From contig CAZMBO010000086.1 of the NCBI GenBank assembly GCA_964564655.1, forward strand, positions 1 through 6,313: 6,313 nucleotides of DNA. Direction: 5' to 3'. Position 1 is the first letter of the stretch; every line of letters starts with the position of its first letter. The stretch comes from UBA8687 sp964564655 (GTDB lineage Bacteria > Nitrospinota > Nitrospinia > Nitrospinales > VA-1). Below the pieces are notes generated by a model. The model saw nothing but the letters and a program-made list of their open reading frames with translations, made no database searches and was not told where the DNA came from. Shown here in pieces: positions 5,448-6,313 of this stretch. The position numbers and the translations under genes were made by a program.

Positions 5448-5507
5448 CGATATTAGAGATAAGCTAATTTATTTGCTTTAGTGGCCATATATGTGATTTT
5501 AATATCG
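5448..5507. repeat. perfect 8-bp inverted repeat in the divergent gap
   Basis: CGATATTA (5448-5455) and its reverse complement TAATATCG (5500-5507) flank 44 bases. In plus-strand RNA three further pairs (G-U, A-U, G-U) extend the stem to 11 pairs. The loop holds a smaller AAGC/GCTT pairing (5461-5464 and 5475-5478) and the palindrome CATATATG (5485-5492). The right arm overlaps a weak candidate -10 (TAATAT, 5500-5505; TTTAGT 17 bases upstream). It could be an operator or a leader structure for the gene at 5553, or chance in AT-rich DNA. Confidence 0.35.
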
Positions 5508-5552
5508 AGTAACACTCTCATATCAAAAAAGAATTAGATAGAAAACCTTGTT

Positions 5553-6313
5553 ATGCTAAAAATTTTAATTATAGGGACAGGATCAGTAGGACTAGGATTA
5601 GCTAGTTTTCTTCTCCAGTCGGGTTGCAAGGTAAGCTTTATAGGCAGAGAACCAACGGTTAATGCCCTTGCAGCAAATGGACTGGATAGAGTTGGAATTT
5701 TTGATGATTTTCATTTCCCACCCGAATCGTTTGCTGTATTTTCGACTCTTAAGGCTGTTCCTTTAGAACAATTTGATTTCGCTCTGGTCTGTGTGAAATC
5801 TTTTGACACCGAAATTGTCGGCCAACAAATTAAAAATTCTAATTTTAAAAAGTTAAGTTCAACAAAATTTGTCTTGTGTCAAAATGGTTGGGGCAATGCA
5901 GAAAAATTTTCTAAGTTTGTGCCTCAAGAAAATATTTTTAGTGCCAGAATAATCACAGGTTTTATTTGTCCGGAAAGAAACAAGGTTGATGTAACTGTTC
6001 ATGCTCAACCCCTTCATTTGGGTTCTCTTTATGGGGGAGATCTGGATGGACTTATGCCACTGGCACAGGCTTTTGGGGAGGGAGGAATACCCTCGTTTGT
6101 CACACCCGATATTTCAAAAGATCTATGGGCAAAAATGCTATACAACTGTCCTCTCAATGCCCTGGGGGCATTATTAGAGGTTCCTTATGGTCTACTCGGT
6201 AAAAACGAAAATACTAGAAAAATAATGGAAATAATAGTCAACGAAGTTTTTTCAGTTATGCATGCGATGGGATATAGAACGCATTGGGAGAATTCAAAAA
6301 ACTATCTGGAGGA
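5553..6313 (+). CDS. ketopantoate-reductase-family (ApbA/PanE) protein, 3' truncated by window
   Basis: The first 253 residues show an N-terminal Rossmann fold (strand at 2-7, G8-x-G10-x2-G13 nucleotide-binding loop, R32 near the strand-2 end where NADPH phosphate is usually bound). V79-x2-K82 follows, then N111-G in the CQNGWG block, matching the family's conserved Asn. The C-terminal domain begins with LWAKMLYN, where K194 and N198 correspond to the catalytic Lys and its partner Asn of PanE. PanE reduces 2-dehydropantoate to pantoate with NADPH in pantothenate synthesis; the family also includes enzymes with other substrates, so no symbol is given. The expected late Ser and Glu lie beyond the edge. 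The ATG at 5553 is set by an upstream in-frame TAG (5535) and by the GxGxxG spacing. The ribosome site is weak. Confidence 0.88.
   Translation, partial: MLKILIIGTGSVGLGLASFLLQSGCKVSFIGREPTVNALAANGLDRVGIFDDFHFPPESFAVFSTLKAVPLEQFDFALVCVKSFDTEIVGQQIKNSNFKKLSSTKFVLCQNGWGNAEKFSKFVPQENIFSARIITGFICPERNKVDVTVHAQPLHLGSLYGGDLDGLMPLAQAFGEGGIPSFVTPDISKDLWAKMLYNCPLNALGALLEVPYGLLGKNENTRKIMEIIVNEVFSVMHAMGYRTHWENSKNYLE

Overview
The window is AT-rich bacterial DNA, densely packed with short genes on both strands. A diderm host, probably a proteobacterium or a near relative, is suggested by an HspQ/YccV-type protein, a DUF3565-type protein and a lipoprotein-like signal peptide. I cannot name the taxon. I see no tRNA, rRNA, CRISPR array, transposase or phage gene, so this looks like chromosomal backbone rich in poorly known genes.

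Layout. (1) 86-782, plus strand: a DUF3565-like zinc-ligand-type protein, a possible 28-residue ORF, and an orphan lipoprotein-like gene that starts 2 bases after that ORF's stop. (2) 820-3111, plus strand: a good sigma70-type promoter, then four genes reading as an operon: a 278-residue pentapeptide-repeat protein (PRP-A), hspQ, an unrecognised basic 171-residue protein and a membrane-anchored TPR protein. (3) 3185-4037: a divergent pair, with an orphan acidic 76-residue protein on minus and an orphan 159-residue protein on plus. The plus gene has a TATAAT promoter and a 13-codon upstream ORF whose stop overlaps its GTG start. (4) 4044-5422, minus strand: a promoter, a 181-residue membrane protein, and a second pentapeptide-repeat protein (PRP-B) whose start overlaps the membrane gene's end by 8 bases. 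(5) 5553 to the edge, plus strand: a ketopantoate-reductase-family (ApbA/PanE) gene, cut by the window end.

The main theme is two paralogous pentapeptide-repeat proteins, about 2.3 kb apart and in opposite orientation. They share an ungapped, non-repetitive C-terminal cap ending in the pattern P-x-Y-[IL]-K-V-x-W-K-S-E-x4-C. One is in an operon with a proteostasis-type gene (hspQ); the other is translationally coupled to a membrane protein. Their function cannot be read from sequence. Repeat registers, coupling and promoters are read directly; shared function is inference.
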